NCBI RefSeq assembly: GCF_902488755.1
Contig: NZ_CABTXF010000006.1
Location: 1-53,603, forward strand
Reading direction: 5' to 3'
Length of the DNA: 53,603 nucleotides
Source: an uncultured Murdochiella sp.
GTDB lineage: Bacteria; Bacillota; Clostridia; Tissierellales; Peptoniphilaceae
The notes below the pieces were generated by a model. That model had not been told where the DNA came from and ran no database searches. It saw only the letters and a list, made by a program, of their open reading frames with translations. Below, in pieces: positions 42,041 to 50,594 of the stretch; the first letter of the stretch is position 1, and every line of letters begins with the position of its first letter. The position numbers and the translations under genes were made by a program.

Positions 42041-43321
42041 ATGTTAGACATCAAGCGTATCCGAGAAGAGCGAGAAAAGGTCGAAAAAGGTCTGGCTGGA
42101 CGCGCAGGCTCATTTTCGGTGGAGAAGGCGTTGCAGTTGGATGACGAACGCCGATCGATATTGAGTGAAGTCGAGGCAAAAAAGGCGGAACGCAATCAGG
42201 TGTCAAAAGAGATTCCTTTACGAAAAAAAGCGGGAGAGGATGTTTCCGCGACCATTGAACGGATGCGCGTTCTTGGGGACGACATTAAAGCGGATGACGA
42301 GAAGTTGCGCGTGATTGAGGAAGATTTGCGTATGGAATTGCTTTCCATTCCGAACGTACCGCACGAATCGGTTCCTTTTGGAAAAGACGATACCGATAAC
42401 AAGGAAATGCGCCATTTCTCCGAGCCAACGACGTTTGCCTTTGACCCTAAACCGCACTGGGATTTGGGAACCGACCTTTCTCTTTTAGATTTTGATCGTG
42501 GTGCCAAATTATCCGGTGCGCGTTTTACCATCATGAGAGGACAAGGTGCGCGCTTAGAGCGTTCCATTTATAATTTCATGTTGGATTTGCACACCATTGA
42601 CCAAGAGTATTTGGAGATTGAACCGCCGTATCTCGTTAACCGTGCTTCCATGACCGGAACCGGACAATTGCCGAAGTTTGAAGAGGATATGTATCATTGT
42701 AACGATGACGATCTCTTCCTTATTCCGACGGCGGAAGTACCGGTAACGAATATCTATCGTGACGAAATTTTAGACGAGAAAGATTTGCCGCAGTACATGA
42801 CGGCATTCACGCCTTGCTTCCGCCGAGAAGCCGGTTCGGCAGGTCGAGACACGCGCGGAATTATTCGTCAGCATCAGTTTGACAAGGTGGAGCTTGTGAA
42901 ATTCGTGCATCCCGACAACAGCTATGAGGAATTGGAAAAACTGACCAACGATGCGGAAGAAGTCCTGAAGCGTCTGGAGCTACCGTATCGTGTTGTTACG
43001 CTTTCCTCCGGCGATCTCGGTTTCTCGTCCGCAAAGACCTATGATATTGAAGTCTGGATGCCGAGCTATCAGCGTTACGTTGAAATTTCTTCCTGCTCTA
43101 ACTTTGAAGACTATCAGGCACGACGTGCCAACATTCGATTCCGTGATGCGAAGGGCAATGTGCGTTTTGTGCATACGTTAAATGGATCCGGTCTCGCGGT
43201 CGGTCGTACATGGGCGGCAGTAGCGGAGAATTATCAGAATGCGGACGGTTCCATCACTATTCCGGATGCATTACGTCCGTATTTCGGCAGTGACCGCATT
43301 GAAAAGAAATCGCACGAATGA
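42041..43321 (+). CDS. serS: Serine--tRNA ligase
   Basis: 426 residues from ATG 42041 (GAGGAGG 7 bases upstream). N-terminal coiled-coil arm (~1-105), then class II core: motif 2 CFRREAGSAGRDTRGIIRQHQF (~267-288) and motif 3 LNGSGLAVGRTWAAVAENYQ near the C-terminus. Charges tRNA-Ser (and tRNA-Sec) with serine. Its stop overlaps the start of murG. Confidence 0.97.
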   Translation: MLDIKRIREEREKVEKGLAGRAGSFSVEKALQLDDERRSILSEVEAKKAERNQVSKEIPLRKKAGEDVSATIERMRVLGDDIKADDEKLRVIEEDLRMELLSIPNVPHESVPFGKDDTDNKEMRHFSEPTTFAFDPKPHWDLGTDLSLLDFDRGAKLSGARFTIMRGQGARLERSIYNFMLDLHTIDQEYLEIEPPYLVNRASMTGTGQLPKFEEDMYHCNDDDLFLIPTAEVPVTNIYRDEILDEKDLPQYMTAFTPCFRREAGSAGRDTRGIIRQHQFDKVELVKFVHPDNSYEELEKLTNDAEEVLKRLELPYRVVTLSSGDLGFSSAKTYDIEVWMPSYQRYVEISSCSNFEDYQARRANIRFRDAKGNVRFVHTLNGSGLAVGRTWAAVAENYQNADGSITIPDALRPYFGSDRIEKKSHE

Positions 43322-44403
43322 TGGCTAAGCGAATCGTGTTGACCGGCGGAGGATCTGCCGGTCATGTCGTTGTTAATTTAGCGCTTCTACCGCGTCTTAA
43401 AGAAGAGGGCTGGGAAGTGCATTATATTGGCTCCGAGAAGGGCATCGAGAGAAGTCTTCTTGCCGACTACCCGGAAGTTACCTATCACGCTATTCCGACA
43501 GGGAAATTGCGACGGTATCTTTCCGTCGAGAGCGTAATGACCAATGTGCGGGATATGGGGCGCGTACTTTCCGGCATTCGTGAAGCGTGTCGTTTGTTGA
43601 AGCAGATTGCGCCGCATATCGTGTTTTCCAAAGGCGGTTTTGTTTCCGTTCCGGTTGTGCTTGCTGCAAAGATGCGCCATATTCCGGTGATTAGTCATGA
43701 GTCGGACTTGAGCCCGGGGCTGGCAAACAAGATTACTGCACCGTTTGTAAAACGCATTCTATTGACCTTTGAAGCAACCGCATCGAAAGTACCAGAGAAT
43801 AAGGCGTTTTATCTGGGACCGGTTATCCGCCCGCAACTGAAAGGTGGTTCGGCAAGAGAGGGACGTATTCGTTTCGGAATGCAATCCAATAAGCCGATTT
43901 TGTTGATTTTGGGCGGTTCTTTGGGAGCAGAGGCACTGAATCGTTTGGTTTGGGAAAGCCTCGATCCGCTTTTGGAGCGGTTTGAGATATTGCATGGCGT
44001 CGGCGCGAACAAAGGAGATTCTTCTGTAGAACGTGTGGGATACCATCAGGTAGACTACATTAAAGCAGGCATGAACGATGCTTTGGCGATGGCAGACGTC
44101 GTGGTTTCGCGTGCCGGTTCAAATGCGATTTTTGAATATCTTTACTATCATAAGCCTATGCTGCTGATTCCCTATGTAAAAGGAAGCCGTGGCGACCAGG
44201 TTGAAAATGCGCGGGAGTTTGCGCGCGCCGGTTATGCCGAAGTATTGGATGAACGCAAGGCTACCCCCGAAACTTTTTTAGCGGCCGTCAATGGGGTGAT
44301 GAATCATCGCGAAGAACTACAGCGCAGGCAACGAAGCTTTGTTTTTTCGGATAGCGTTGAAACAATTCTTTCGCTCTTAGATGCACATCGCCTGTTATCG
44401 TAA
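43318..44403 (+). CDS. murG: MurG-type UDP-GlcNAc:lipid I N-acetylglucosaminyltransferase
   Basis: 361 residues (start 43318 or 43321). Glycosyltransferase family 28, GT-B fold: LTGGGSAGHVVVNLAL (~7-22), FSKGGFVSVPVVLAA (~103-117), HESDLSPGLANK (~127-138), LILGGSLGA (~197-205), SRAGSNAIFE (~263-272) and SRGDQVENA. Most bacterial MurG have HEQ-N-PG instead of HESDLSPG; the Ser-Asp form is common in clostridial relatives. Adds GlcNAc to lipid I to make lipid II on the cytoplasmic membrane face. Confidence 0.87.
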   Translation: MMAKRIVLTGGGSAGHVVVNLALLPRLKEEGWEVHYIGSEKGIERSLLADYPEVTYHAIPTGKLRRYLSVESVMTNVRDMGRVLSGIREACRLLKQIAPHIVFSKGGFVSVPVVLAAKMRHIPVISHESDLSPGLANKITAPFVKRILLTFEATASKVPENKAFYLGPVIRPQLKGGSAREGRIRFGMQSNKPILLILGGSLGAEALNRLVWESLDPLLERFEILHGVGANKGDSSVERVGYHQVDYIKAGMNDALAMADVVVSRAGSNAIFEYLYYHKPMLLIPYVKGSRGDQVENAREFARAGYAEVLDERKATPETFLAAVNGVMNHREELQRRQRSFVFSDSVETILSLLDAHRLLS

Positions 44404-44421
44404 AGCATCAAAGGAGAAGGC

Positions 44422-45057
44422 ATGACCAAACAGAAGCCATTCCCGCTCAAGCAAGGGAAACAAAACAAGCAAACAGAACACAACACAAGCACGCCCACCG
44501 AAACGCTCTCTCTGTGGGCGTTGTTTTCGACCTTTTTCAAAATCAACCTTTTTACCTTTGGCGGCGGTTATACGATTGTGCCGGTCATTCGCGATGAATT
44601 TGTACAAAAAAGAGGGCTCATCGAAGAAGAAGAGATGTTGGATCTCACCGCCTTGGCGCAGTCCGGACCGGGACCGATGGCGGTAAATACCTCGATTCTT
44701 ACCGGCTATCGCTTATGCGGTCCCCTTGGTGCAGCGGTCGCGTTATTGGCAGCAACACTACCGTGTCTTCTGGTCATTACGTTGCTATTTTATGTGTATC
44801 AATCGCTGCGCACCAATCCTTGGGTAAATGCCGCTTTTTCCGTCATGGGAGGTGCTATTTCCGCAATTCTCTTGCTCACCACTTGGAATATGGGAAAAGT
44901 CGCATTAAGGAAACATCCCGCTTTTGGAAGCGGAATCCTGTTGGGTGCTTTTATTTCCGGCTTTTTTCTTCATCTGAATGCCGCATTAATTATCGCCGTT
45001 TCGGGGACATTCAGTCTGTTGCTGTTTTCTTTTGTGGAAGAATCGAGGATCCGATGA
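44422..45057 (+). CDS. Chromate transporter, first half (CHR domain)
   Basis: 211 residues. A hydrophilic N-terminus of ~30 residues, then FTFGGGYTIVPVI and SGPGPMAVN, the CHR family motifs, and five to six helices. Short-chain ChrA proteins occur as adjacent pairs forming a heterodimer; the partner overlaps by 4 bases. Name reflects the family; the natural substrate is unknown. Confidence 0.9.
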   Translation: MTKQKPFPLKQGKQNKQTEHNTSTPTETLSLWALFSTFFKINLFTFGGGYTIVPVIRDEFVQKRGLIEEEEMLDLTALAQSGPGPMAVNTSILTGYRLCGPLGAAVALLAATLPCLLVITLLFYVYQSLRTNPWVNAAFSVMGGAISAILLLTTWNMGKVALRKHPAFGSGILLGAFISGFFLHLNAALIIAVSGTFSLLLFSFVEESRIR

Positions 45058-45668
45058 CCCTGTGGACACTGTATCTCGTTTTTTTACAAATTGGTGCTTT
45101 TGCTTTTGGCGGCGGCTATGCGGTTTTACCGCTCATTTCCCAGTATGTCGTACATGACCGAGGTTGGCTTACTACCGCCGGCTTGACCGATCTCGTTTCG
45201 CTTTCTCAGATGACGCCCGGTCCCATCGCTATTAACGCAGCAACCTTTATTGGTACAAAGGTTGCCGGTCTTCCGGGAGCCATTGTGGCGACACTCGGCA
45301 ATGTCACCCCACAATTTGTACTCATGATGGTACTGGGTTACTTTTTATTTACTCGTCACCAAGAGATGCCCTGGCTTGGGCGCATTCTTAAAGGTCTCAA
45401 GCCTGCCATTGTTTCGTTAGTAGGCATTGCCACAATAGACATGATGCGTGTCTCGCTTTTTATCGGCGAGGGCGGGCAAATCTCTGCCCTGCGAATCGGC
45501 GGTGTCATTGGGTTTGCGATAGGCTTTTTGCTATATCGCAAGAAACGTCTTGGCGTTATCGGCATTGTTCTGGTTTCTGCGATGACGGGGGTCATGTTAT
45601 ACTCAATGGCTGTAGTATGGCTATTATTGCTTGACATAGTTACCGCGATTCTTGAATTTTTGGCATAG
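45054..45668 (+). CDS. Chromate transporter, second half (CHR domain)
   Basis: 204 residues from the ATG at 45054 (ATGA overlap with the first half); the frame is open further upstream but only within the other gene. AFGGGYAVLPLISQYV and TPGPIAINAATF are the CHR motifs. Six predicted helices. Works with the upstream half. Confidence 0.9.
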   Translation: MTLWTLYLVFLQIGAFAFGGGYAVLPLISQYVVHDRGWLTTAGLTDLVSLSQMTPGPIAINAATFIGTKVAGLPGAIVATLGNVTPQFVLMMVLGYFLFTRHQEMPWLGRILKGLKPAIVSLVGIATIDMMRVSLFIGEGGQISALRIGGVIGFAIGFLLYRKKRLGVIGIVLVSAMTGVMLYSMAVVWLLLLDIVTAILEFLA

Positions 45669-45734
45669 TTTAGTGTTATTACCGTTAGGTCGTCAGGTTA
45701 TCAAGAGGCGAGTATTGTCCGATGGAATCAGAAT

Positions 45735-45764
45735 TTGTTTCTTATACCAATGATTGATTAATAT
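45735..45764 (+). promoter_or_regulatory. Candidate promoter of the secreted-protein operon
   Basis: TTGTTT (45735-45740), 18 bases, TAATAT (45759-45764), about 100 bases before the start codon. Confidence 0.4.
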
Positions 45765-45864
45765 CCACATTATGGGGTAATCACGGAATGAGGAGAGAGA
45801 ATCCCTTTAGAGTGTTGTCAACAGGATGGATAAATGAACGGTGTAGACAAGAAAGGAGAAAAAT

Positions 45865-46248
45865 ATGAAAAAGGTAATGAAAACGTTTACTTTTTTGGCG
45901 TTGATCATTACAGGTGTGCTGCTTATCGATCAAGGTGCTTCAATGGCTTTCTCACAATCTACGCGAGTACAGAAAGATCGAAAAGGCTGGCTAAGTCGTG
46001 GTAATATGTATGTTGAGTATGATTTCGGCACTTGGAGACCAAACGATGACGCTTTTCTAAAGGCAGAGATCTATGGCGATGGGTACGACTATTCACAGTG
46101 CTGGGCGACAGCTAACGATGGACAAACCACCGGATATGATGAAGGGAAATATGCTATTGTTGAGTTTTCTGGTGTCGATTATTTTGATGCCGGTTCCTAC
46201 TCACAGACGAAGAATAATAATGGAACGCTATATTTAGAAGTAGAATAA
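45865..46248 (+). CDS. Small secreted protein (possible bacteriocin-like cargo)
   Basis: 127 residues after AAAGGAG. A signal peptide is clear (MKKVMKTFTFLALIITGVLL...) with cleavage likely around residues 28-33. The ~95-residue mature part is polar and rich in Tyr, Asp, Gly, Asn and Trp with alternating pattern, suggesting a beta-sheet protein; one Cys only. I find no known family. It is followed, in the same direction, by a hairpin and two FtsX-like permeases with an ATPase, the arrangement seen in lactococcin 972-type loci, but the mature sequence is not recognisably lactococcin 972. Confidence 0.7.
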   Translation: MKKVMKTFTFLALIITGVLLIDQGASMAFSQSTRVQKDRKGWLSRGNMYVEYDFGTWRPNDDAFLKAEIYGDGYDYSQCWATANDGQTTGYDEGKYAIVEFSGVDYFDAGSYSQTKNNNGTLYLEVE

Positions 46249-46267
46249 CGCATCTTATGCATTAACT

Positions 46268-46297
46268 GGAGGCGGAGGGGAAGAAAAGCTTCCCTCC
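46268..46297 (+). promoter_or_regulatory. Intercistronic hairpin with ribosome site, before the first FtsX-like gene
   Basis: GGAGGGGAAG (46274-46283) pairs with CTTCCCTCC (46289-46297), loop AAAAG. The only Shine-Dalgarno candidate GGAGG (46268-46272) lies before this stem, 36 bases from the ATG at 46308; folding would shorten the distance to ~11 bases. Confidence 0.6.
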
Positions 46298-46307
46298 CGA
46301 ATTAACA

Positions 46308-47333
46308 ATGAAAACGTTTTTGAGATATTTATCTATTTTTAGCCATCCTCCATTTATTCCGCTTTTCGTACTGCTGAGTTTTTTCGTACCGGCGTTTGTT
46401 TTACTGGTGACGAGTAATCAGGAAATCTCGATTTATGTTCAAGGTGTCTTATCGGAAGATAAAGTGTATCAGCAGGAGATGACGTTTACGCTTTCCGCTT
46501 TACGTCAGGGCGATATGCAGAAAATACAGAGTGATCCCCATGTAGCGTATTTTCGAATGATGAAGGAAGACAGGGACAAAGAAATCATGATTTCTTCGCC
46601 ACCAGCGAACCTTCGCGCAAAAGAAAAACAATTGCTGGAAAAAGAACCAATGGGGGCGTTAGCCCCATTTGGCTATAAGAAGAATACCGGAAAAGCGGAA
46701 TTTGTTTTTGATGGACATACCATAGCAGTAGTGGGCGAAACCGGCAGGGACTTTTACCAGGAACATGGAAAAAACTACATGCTTATTTTGCCGGAAACGT
46801 TCGTGCAGCTTGCTATTAGCGATGTGCAAGTCCGTGTTTCCTGGAAAGGCATTCCTACAGCGAAAGCGATGGAAGAAGCAGCAGAAACTTGGAAAAGGAA
46901 GGGACTTCCAATTACTGATTTGCAAATTCCGGATTTTGAAAAAATCCTTCAGGAAAACAAAAATGTGTTGCTGTTTTATCAATTACTTGTTTTTCTGTTT
47001 TTGATATTAAATGTGCTTTTTGTTTTTCACTACATTTTGCAGACCAGAAAACGAACGCTGAGTATTTTTCGCATTTTAGGGCTTTCTCGCACCCGATCGG
47101 CATTGCTTATCACCGGTGAGCTCGTGTTTTACCACGTGATGGGATTCGCTCTGGCGACGGTCGCCGCATACACTCTTGTGGTAAAAAGAAGTATATATTT
47201 TTCATGGCACGACATCGCTCTGTTTTTCGTGCTGGCAACGTTGGTCGTCCTCGTTCTGTCTTTTGGCTTGGCGTCACTTGTTTTGGCGAGGATGCCTCTC
47301 TCGACGGTGAAGGAGAATATTCATGCTGCGTGA
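46308..47333 (+). CDS. FtsX/MacB-like ABC transporter permease (first)
   Basis: 341 residues. One N-terminal helix (~18-36), a ~185-residue extracellular domain, three C-terminal helices (~225-245, 270-295, 305-325) with RKRTLSIFRILGLSR between, typical of the FtsX half of type VII ABC transporters (MacB/LolCE). Such proteins do not cross substrates through the membrane but transmit force outward. Overlaps the second permease by 11 bases. No direct ribosome site. Confidence 0.75.
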   Translation: MKTFLRYLSIFSHPPFIPLFVLLSFFVPAFVLLVTSNQEISIYVQGVLSEDKVYQQEMTFTLSALRQGDMQKIQSDPHVAYFRMMKEDRDKEIMISSPPANLRAKEKQLLEKEPMGALAPFGYKKNTGKAEFVFDGHTIAVVGETGRDFYQEHGKNYMLILPETFVQLAISDVQVRVSWKGIPTAKAMEEAAETWKRKGLPITDLQIPDFEKILQENKNVLLFYQLLVFLFLILNVLFVFHYILQTRKRTLSIFRILGLSRTRSALLITGELVFYHVMGFALATVAAYTLVVKRSIYFSWHDIALFFVLATLVVLVLSFGLASLVLARMPLSTVKENIHAA

Positions 47334-48498
47334 TTTGCGATTGACGCTTCGTTTATTTCGACAGAATGTACTGTTTGTTCTTCTCTTTCTGATCGAGATA
47401 CTATTAGCGTTTATGCTTATTTTTGCCTCGTACAATCGGTATACCGAAAAAAAAGACCCCTTGGATTTTGTTACTTCTCATCCGGAGTTAGGCCGTAGCA
47501 TCATCGCCTTTGTACGAAGTTCCTCGATGGACAAGGATGAGGCAATGTCCGACGCTCCATTTCGTTCTCTGATGGATACAGAGGGCTATATCGGGCAAGC
47601 GGATATTTTTTACAGTGGATGGGATGAACAGGGAAAAGCGGCTCAATTGCTCCTTTATGATCCATTCACCGCAAAGATTTGTTTTCCTGCGTTGAAAGCG
47701 GGACGTTATCCGAAGTCAACCATTGAGAATGATACGATCGAAGTCTTGTTCTTGGATGACGGGCGCGGAGGAAGCGCTTCCCCAACCATCGGCAGTGAAA
47801 TTATGCCGAAAAAGGGAGCGTATAAAAAACTACGTGTGGTAGGGACGGCTTCGCTGGCAGAGGCGGTTTTGCTGAATAAAGGGACGTCTTTTTATTCCGG
47901 CGAAGGATTGGATTTAACCATCATGTTCACCTATCGGCATAACGTTGATCTTCACTTTTTAGGTGTTCAAGATAATTTGAAGGGAAATTCAAATGCTTTT
48001 CACCTTTTCTATTTTTCGCCGGAAACACCGGAAGAGGTGATTGCGAAACGAGTCGAAGAGTTAAACGATCAGTTTCCTGCCTACTCCGTCAAGACGCTCG
48101 CTACACAGTCGGAGAAGATCCTGTCCGAGCGGTTAAAGAATGATATGCCGATGAATATGACGCTTGGTCTTTTACTGTTATCCGGTATCTTCAGTATGAC
48201 CGTGCTAAACCTTTTTAAGAGTGTGCGGCAATTTCAAGTATTTCGCCTGGTAGGAGCATCCAGACGGGATTGCGAACGTATCTATTTTTTGAGTTTTGTG
48301 CTGCTGTTTGCCGCAGCATTACTACTCTTTTTCATCGTGATGAAAGGACTCTATTTTCTGGATCATTCCGGAAGACAATATGTATACCATATTCGCCCGG
48401 CATTAAAGTGGGGACTTATCGGCGGAAGTGTTCTATTATCAGGACTTTGTAGCTTGCCGATGGTTTGGGTGTTGAGAAAGGATCGCGAACATGATTGA
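47323..48498 (+). CDS. FtsX/MacB-like ABC transporter permease (second)
   Basis: 391 residues. Layout as for the first permease: N-terminal helix (~12-35), long extracellular domain (~36-280), three C-terminal helices with VRQFQVFRLVGASRRDCERIY between. Probably heterodimerises with the preceding protein. Overlaps the ATPase gene by 8 bases. Confidence 0.78.
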   Translation: MLRDLRLTLRLFRQNVLFVLLFLIEILLAFMLIFASYNRYTEKKDPLDFVTSHPELGRSIIAFVRSSSMDKDEAMSDAPFRSLMDTEGYIGQADIFYSGWDEQGKAAQLLLYDPFTAKICFPALKAGRYPKSTIENDTIEVLFLDDGRGGSASPTIGSEIMPKKGAYKKLRVVGTASLAEAVLLNKGTSFYSGEGLDLTIMFTYRHNVDLHFLGVQDNLKGNSNAFHLFYFSPETPEEVIAKRVEELNDQFPAYSVKTLATQSEKILSERLKNDMPMNMTLGLLLLSGIFSMTVLNLFKSVRQFQVFRLVGASRRDCERIYFLSFVLLFAAALLLFFIVMKGLYFLDHSGRQYVYHIRPALKWGLIGGSVLLSGLCSLPMVWVLRKDREHD

Positions 48499-49162
48499 GC
48501 TATTTGAGGTCAGTAAAATCTATAATCCGGGCAAGCGAAACCAAAAAACGGTTCTGGATCGCATCAATTTGACCATCCGGGAAGGCGAAATGACCGCTAT
48601 TATGGGAAAATCGGGTGCCGGAAAAACGACGCTGATTAATCTAATTGGTGCTGTGGATCAGGCTACCGAAGGTAAAATTCTGTTTAAGGGTGCGGATCTT
48701 ACGAAGTTCAAAGAAAAGGAAATGGCGGCGTTTCGCGCTAATCACGTAGGCATCGTTTTGCAGAATTTTGCGTTATTGCTCAATGAGACTGTGGCGGTGA
48801 ATGTGTCGCTTCCCCTCTATTTCAGTAATAAGCGAAAAAAAGATACACTAAGCGTAAAAAGAGCGTTGGATTTATGCCGTATTTCCGGCTTTGAAAAGCG
48901 TAAAGTAGCGGAACTTTCCGGCGGCGAAATGCAGCGCGTGGCAATTGCGCGTGCTTTAATTACGCAGCCGGAACTCATTATCGCGGATGAACCGACCGGC
49001 GCACTTGATTCAGCAACATCCAGCGAAATTATTGCTTTATTGCAAGAACTCAATCGACAGGGGAAGACGATAGTCATGGTCACGCACGATCAAGACGTTG
49101 CCTCCTCCTGCGGAAGATTGTTGCATATTCAGGATGGACGCATTCAGGAGAGTGGTCACTAA
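48491..49162 (+). CDS. LolD/MacB-like ABC transporter ATP-binding protein
   Basis: 223 residues: Walker A MGKSGAGKTTL (~36-46), Q-loop VLQNF, signature LSGGEMQR, Walker B IIADEPTGALD, switch MVTHD. This is the ATPase type that pairs with FtsX-like permeases. Last gene of the unit; a perfect terminator follows. In lactococcin 972-type and related loci this ATPase gives export or immunity. Confidence 0.9.
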   Translation: MIELFEVSKIYNPGKRNQKTVLDRINLTIREGEMTAIMGKSGAGKTTLINLIGAVDQATEGKILFKGADLTKFKEKEMAAFRANHVGIVLQNFALLLNETVAVNVSLPLYFSNKRKKDTLSVKRALDLCRISGFEKRKVAELSGGEMQRVAIARALITQPELIIADEPTGALDSATSSEIIALLQELNRQGKTIVMVTHDQDVASSCGRLLHIQDGRIQESGH

Positions 49163-49164
49163 GA

Positions 49165-49217
49165 AAAAAGAGGTCGTTGGCAAACGGCGCTTACCGTTTG
49201 TCAACGACCTCTTTTTA
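49165..49217. terminator. Bidirectional terminator
   Basis: AAAAAGAGGTCGTTG(G)CAAACGG / CCGTTTG(T)CAACGACCTCTTTTT, loop CGCTT; serves both the ABC operon and the convergent murF. Confidence 0.93.
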
Positions 49218-50594
49218 TACCGTTACACCGGAAAGACTTTCCACGACCTCTTCGAGGCGCATGGCGCGTGAGCCCTTGATCAACACAAGAGAATTGCGCG
49301 AAATGAGATATTTAGCTTTGTCCACCAGATCGGGTTTGGAGGAAAAATGGAAAAGACGTGAAGCGTCGAAGTGTTCGGCGGCACCTTCCATCATGGCTTT
49401 GGAGAGCGGCCCATAAAAGAGAACCGCATCAAAGACGTTCGGGTCAATCTTTCTGCCGATTTCCCGATGCAGAGCTTCTTCCTGTTCTCCCAGTTCCAGC
49501 ATATCGCCTAAAATGGCGATTTTCTTTTTATATCCGTGCAACAGCGCCGCTGTGTGCAGGGCTTCTTCCAACGAAGGCGGATTGGATTTATAGACATCTA
49601 CGAGAATATCAAAACCGGAGAAATGCTCTAAGTCGGTGCGCCACTTGGTTTGATCCGTGACGTGGAGTCCCTCCTGAATAGTGCTATCGTCCAGTCCGAG
49701 AAGATGACCGATAATCACGGCGACGGCGGCATTATACATCTGATACGCACCCAAAAGATCGACGGTAAATGAGGTGCCGTCGAGGGAGAAGGTGGTGCTT
49801 ACCGGCGTGGTACGCTCTAAAGAAAGCACGATATCGGCTTTTGGGTCGGTTCCAAAAGAAATCATGCGTGGAACAATGGTGCGTTCGGCAACCGCTTTAC
49901 GCAGGACTTCATTGTCATAGTTATAGAGGAAAATATCGTCCGCATGCATGCCTTCTAAAATCTCTAATTTGGCTTGGGCTATATTTTCACGGGAGCCAAG
50001 CTGTTCCAGATGAACATCTCCGACATTGGTGATAACGGCAATATGCGGGCGCACAATTTTGGTTAAGTGGGAAATTTCTCCCAATCCGCTCATTCCCATT
50101 TCCACGACGGCAACTTCGGTATCCTCATCAATCTGCAGCAAGGTTCGGGGGACACCGATCTCATTGTTGAGATTGCCGGTCGTTTTCAGCGTGCGAAAGG
50201 CTTTCTGTAAGACGGAATGGACAATGTCTTTCGTTGTGGTTTTGCCATTGGAACCGGTGATGCCGATGACAGTGAGATCGAGTGAAGCGCGGTAGTTGGC
50301 TGCCATCTGCGTAAACGCTTCCGTCGTATTTTCTACGGAAAGATAGGCGCGATTCTCCTCGTCGGAGGGAATATGTTCGCTGTCGTGAAAACAGGCGATG
50401 GCGCCTTTTGCGAATGCGGTGTCAATAAAGCGGTGTCCGTCTAAACGCCCACCGATAATCGGTACGTAAAGGTCTCCTGCATCAAGCGTTCGTGTATCAA
50501 TGGAAACAGCACGAACCGGCGCATCCGGATTGGCGGCGGAGGAGAGGCGCGCATTGGCGTAGTCTGCGATTTGTTTTAGCGTTTGTCGTTTCAT
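49215..50594 (-). CDS. murF: UDP-N-acetylmuramoyl-tripeptide--D-alanyl-D-alanine ligase
   Basis: 459 residues from the ATG at 50594 (GGAG 5-6 bases upstream; the GTG at 50606 is less likely). GITGSNGKTTTKDIV (~110-124) is the ATP-binding loop of Mur ligases; EMGMSGLGEI (~160), ITNVGDVHL (~185) and DVYKSNPPS (~320) also fit, although most MurF have NANP where this has KSNP. Adds D-Ala-D-Ala to UDP-MurNAc-tripeptide. Overlaps ddl by 4 bases (ATGA), so substrate maker and user are translated together. Confidence 0.94.
   Translation of the reverse strand: MKRQTLKQIADYANARLSSAANPDAPVRAVSIDTRTLDAGDLYVPIIGGRLDGHRFIDTAFAKGAIACFHDSEHIPSDEENRAYLSVENTTEAFTQMAANYRASLDLTVIGITGSNGKTTTKDIVHSVLQKAFRTLKTTGNLNNEIGVPRTLLQIDEDTEVAVVEMGMSGLGEISHLTKIVRPHIAVITNVGDVHLEQLGSRENIAQAKLEILEGMHADDIFLYNYDNEVLRKAVAERTIVPRMISFGTDPKADIVLSLERTTPVSTTFSLDGTSFTVDLLGAYQMYNAAVAVIIGHLLGLDDSTIQEGLHVTDQTKWRTDLEHFSGFDILVDVYKSNPPSLEEALHTAALLHGYKKKIAILGDMLELGEQEEALHREIGRKIDPNVFDAVLFYGPLSKAMMEGAAEHFDASRLFHFSSKPDLVDKAKYLISRNSLVLIKGSRAMRLEEVVESLSGVTV

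Noticed and set aside
44715..45053. N-terminal extension of the second chromate transporter
   Set aside because: It lies fully inside the first transporter gene in another frame; the ATGA overlap at 45054 is the natural start.
45865..46248. Lactococcin 972 identity for the secreted protein
   Set aside because: Signal peptide and gene order fit, but the mature sequence lacks recognisable family segments, so only a loose analogy is kept.
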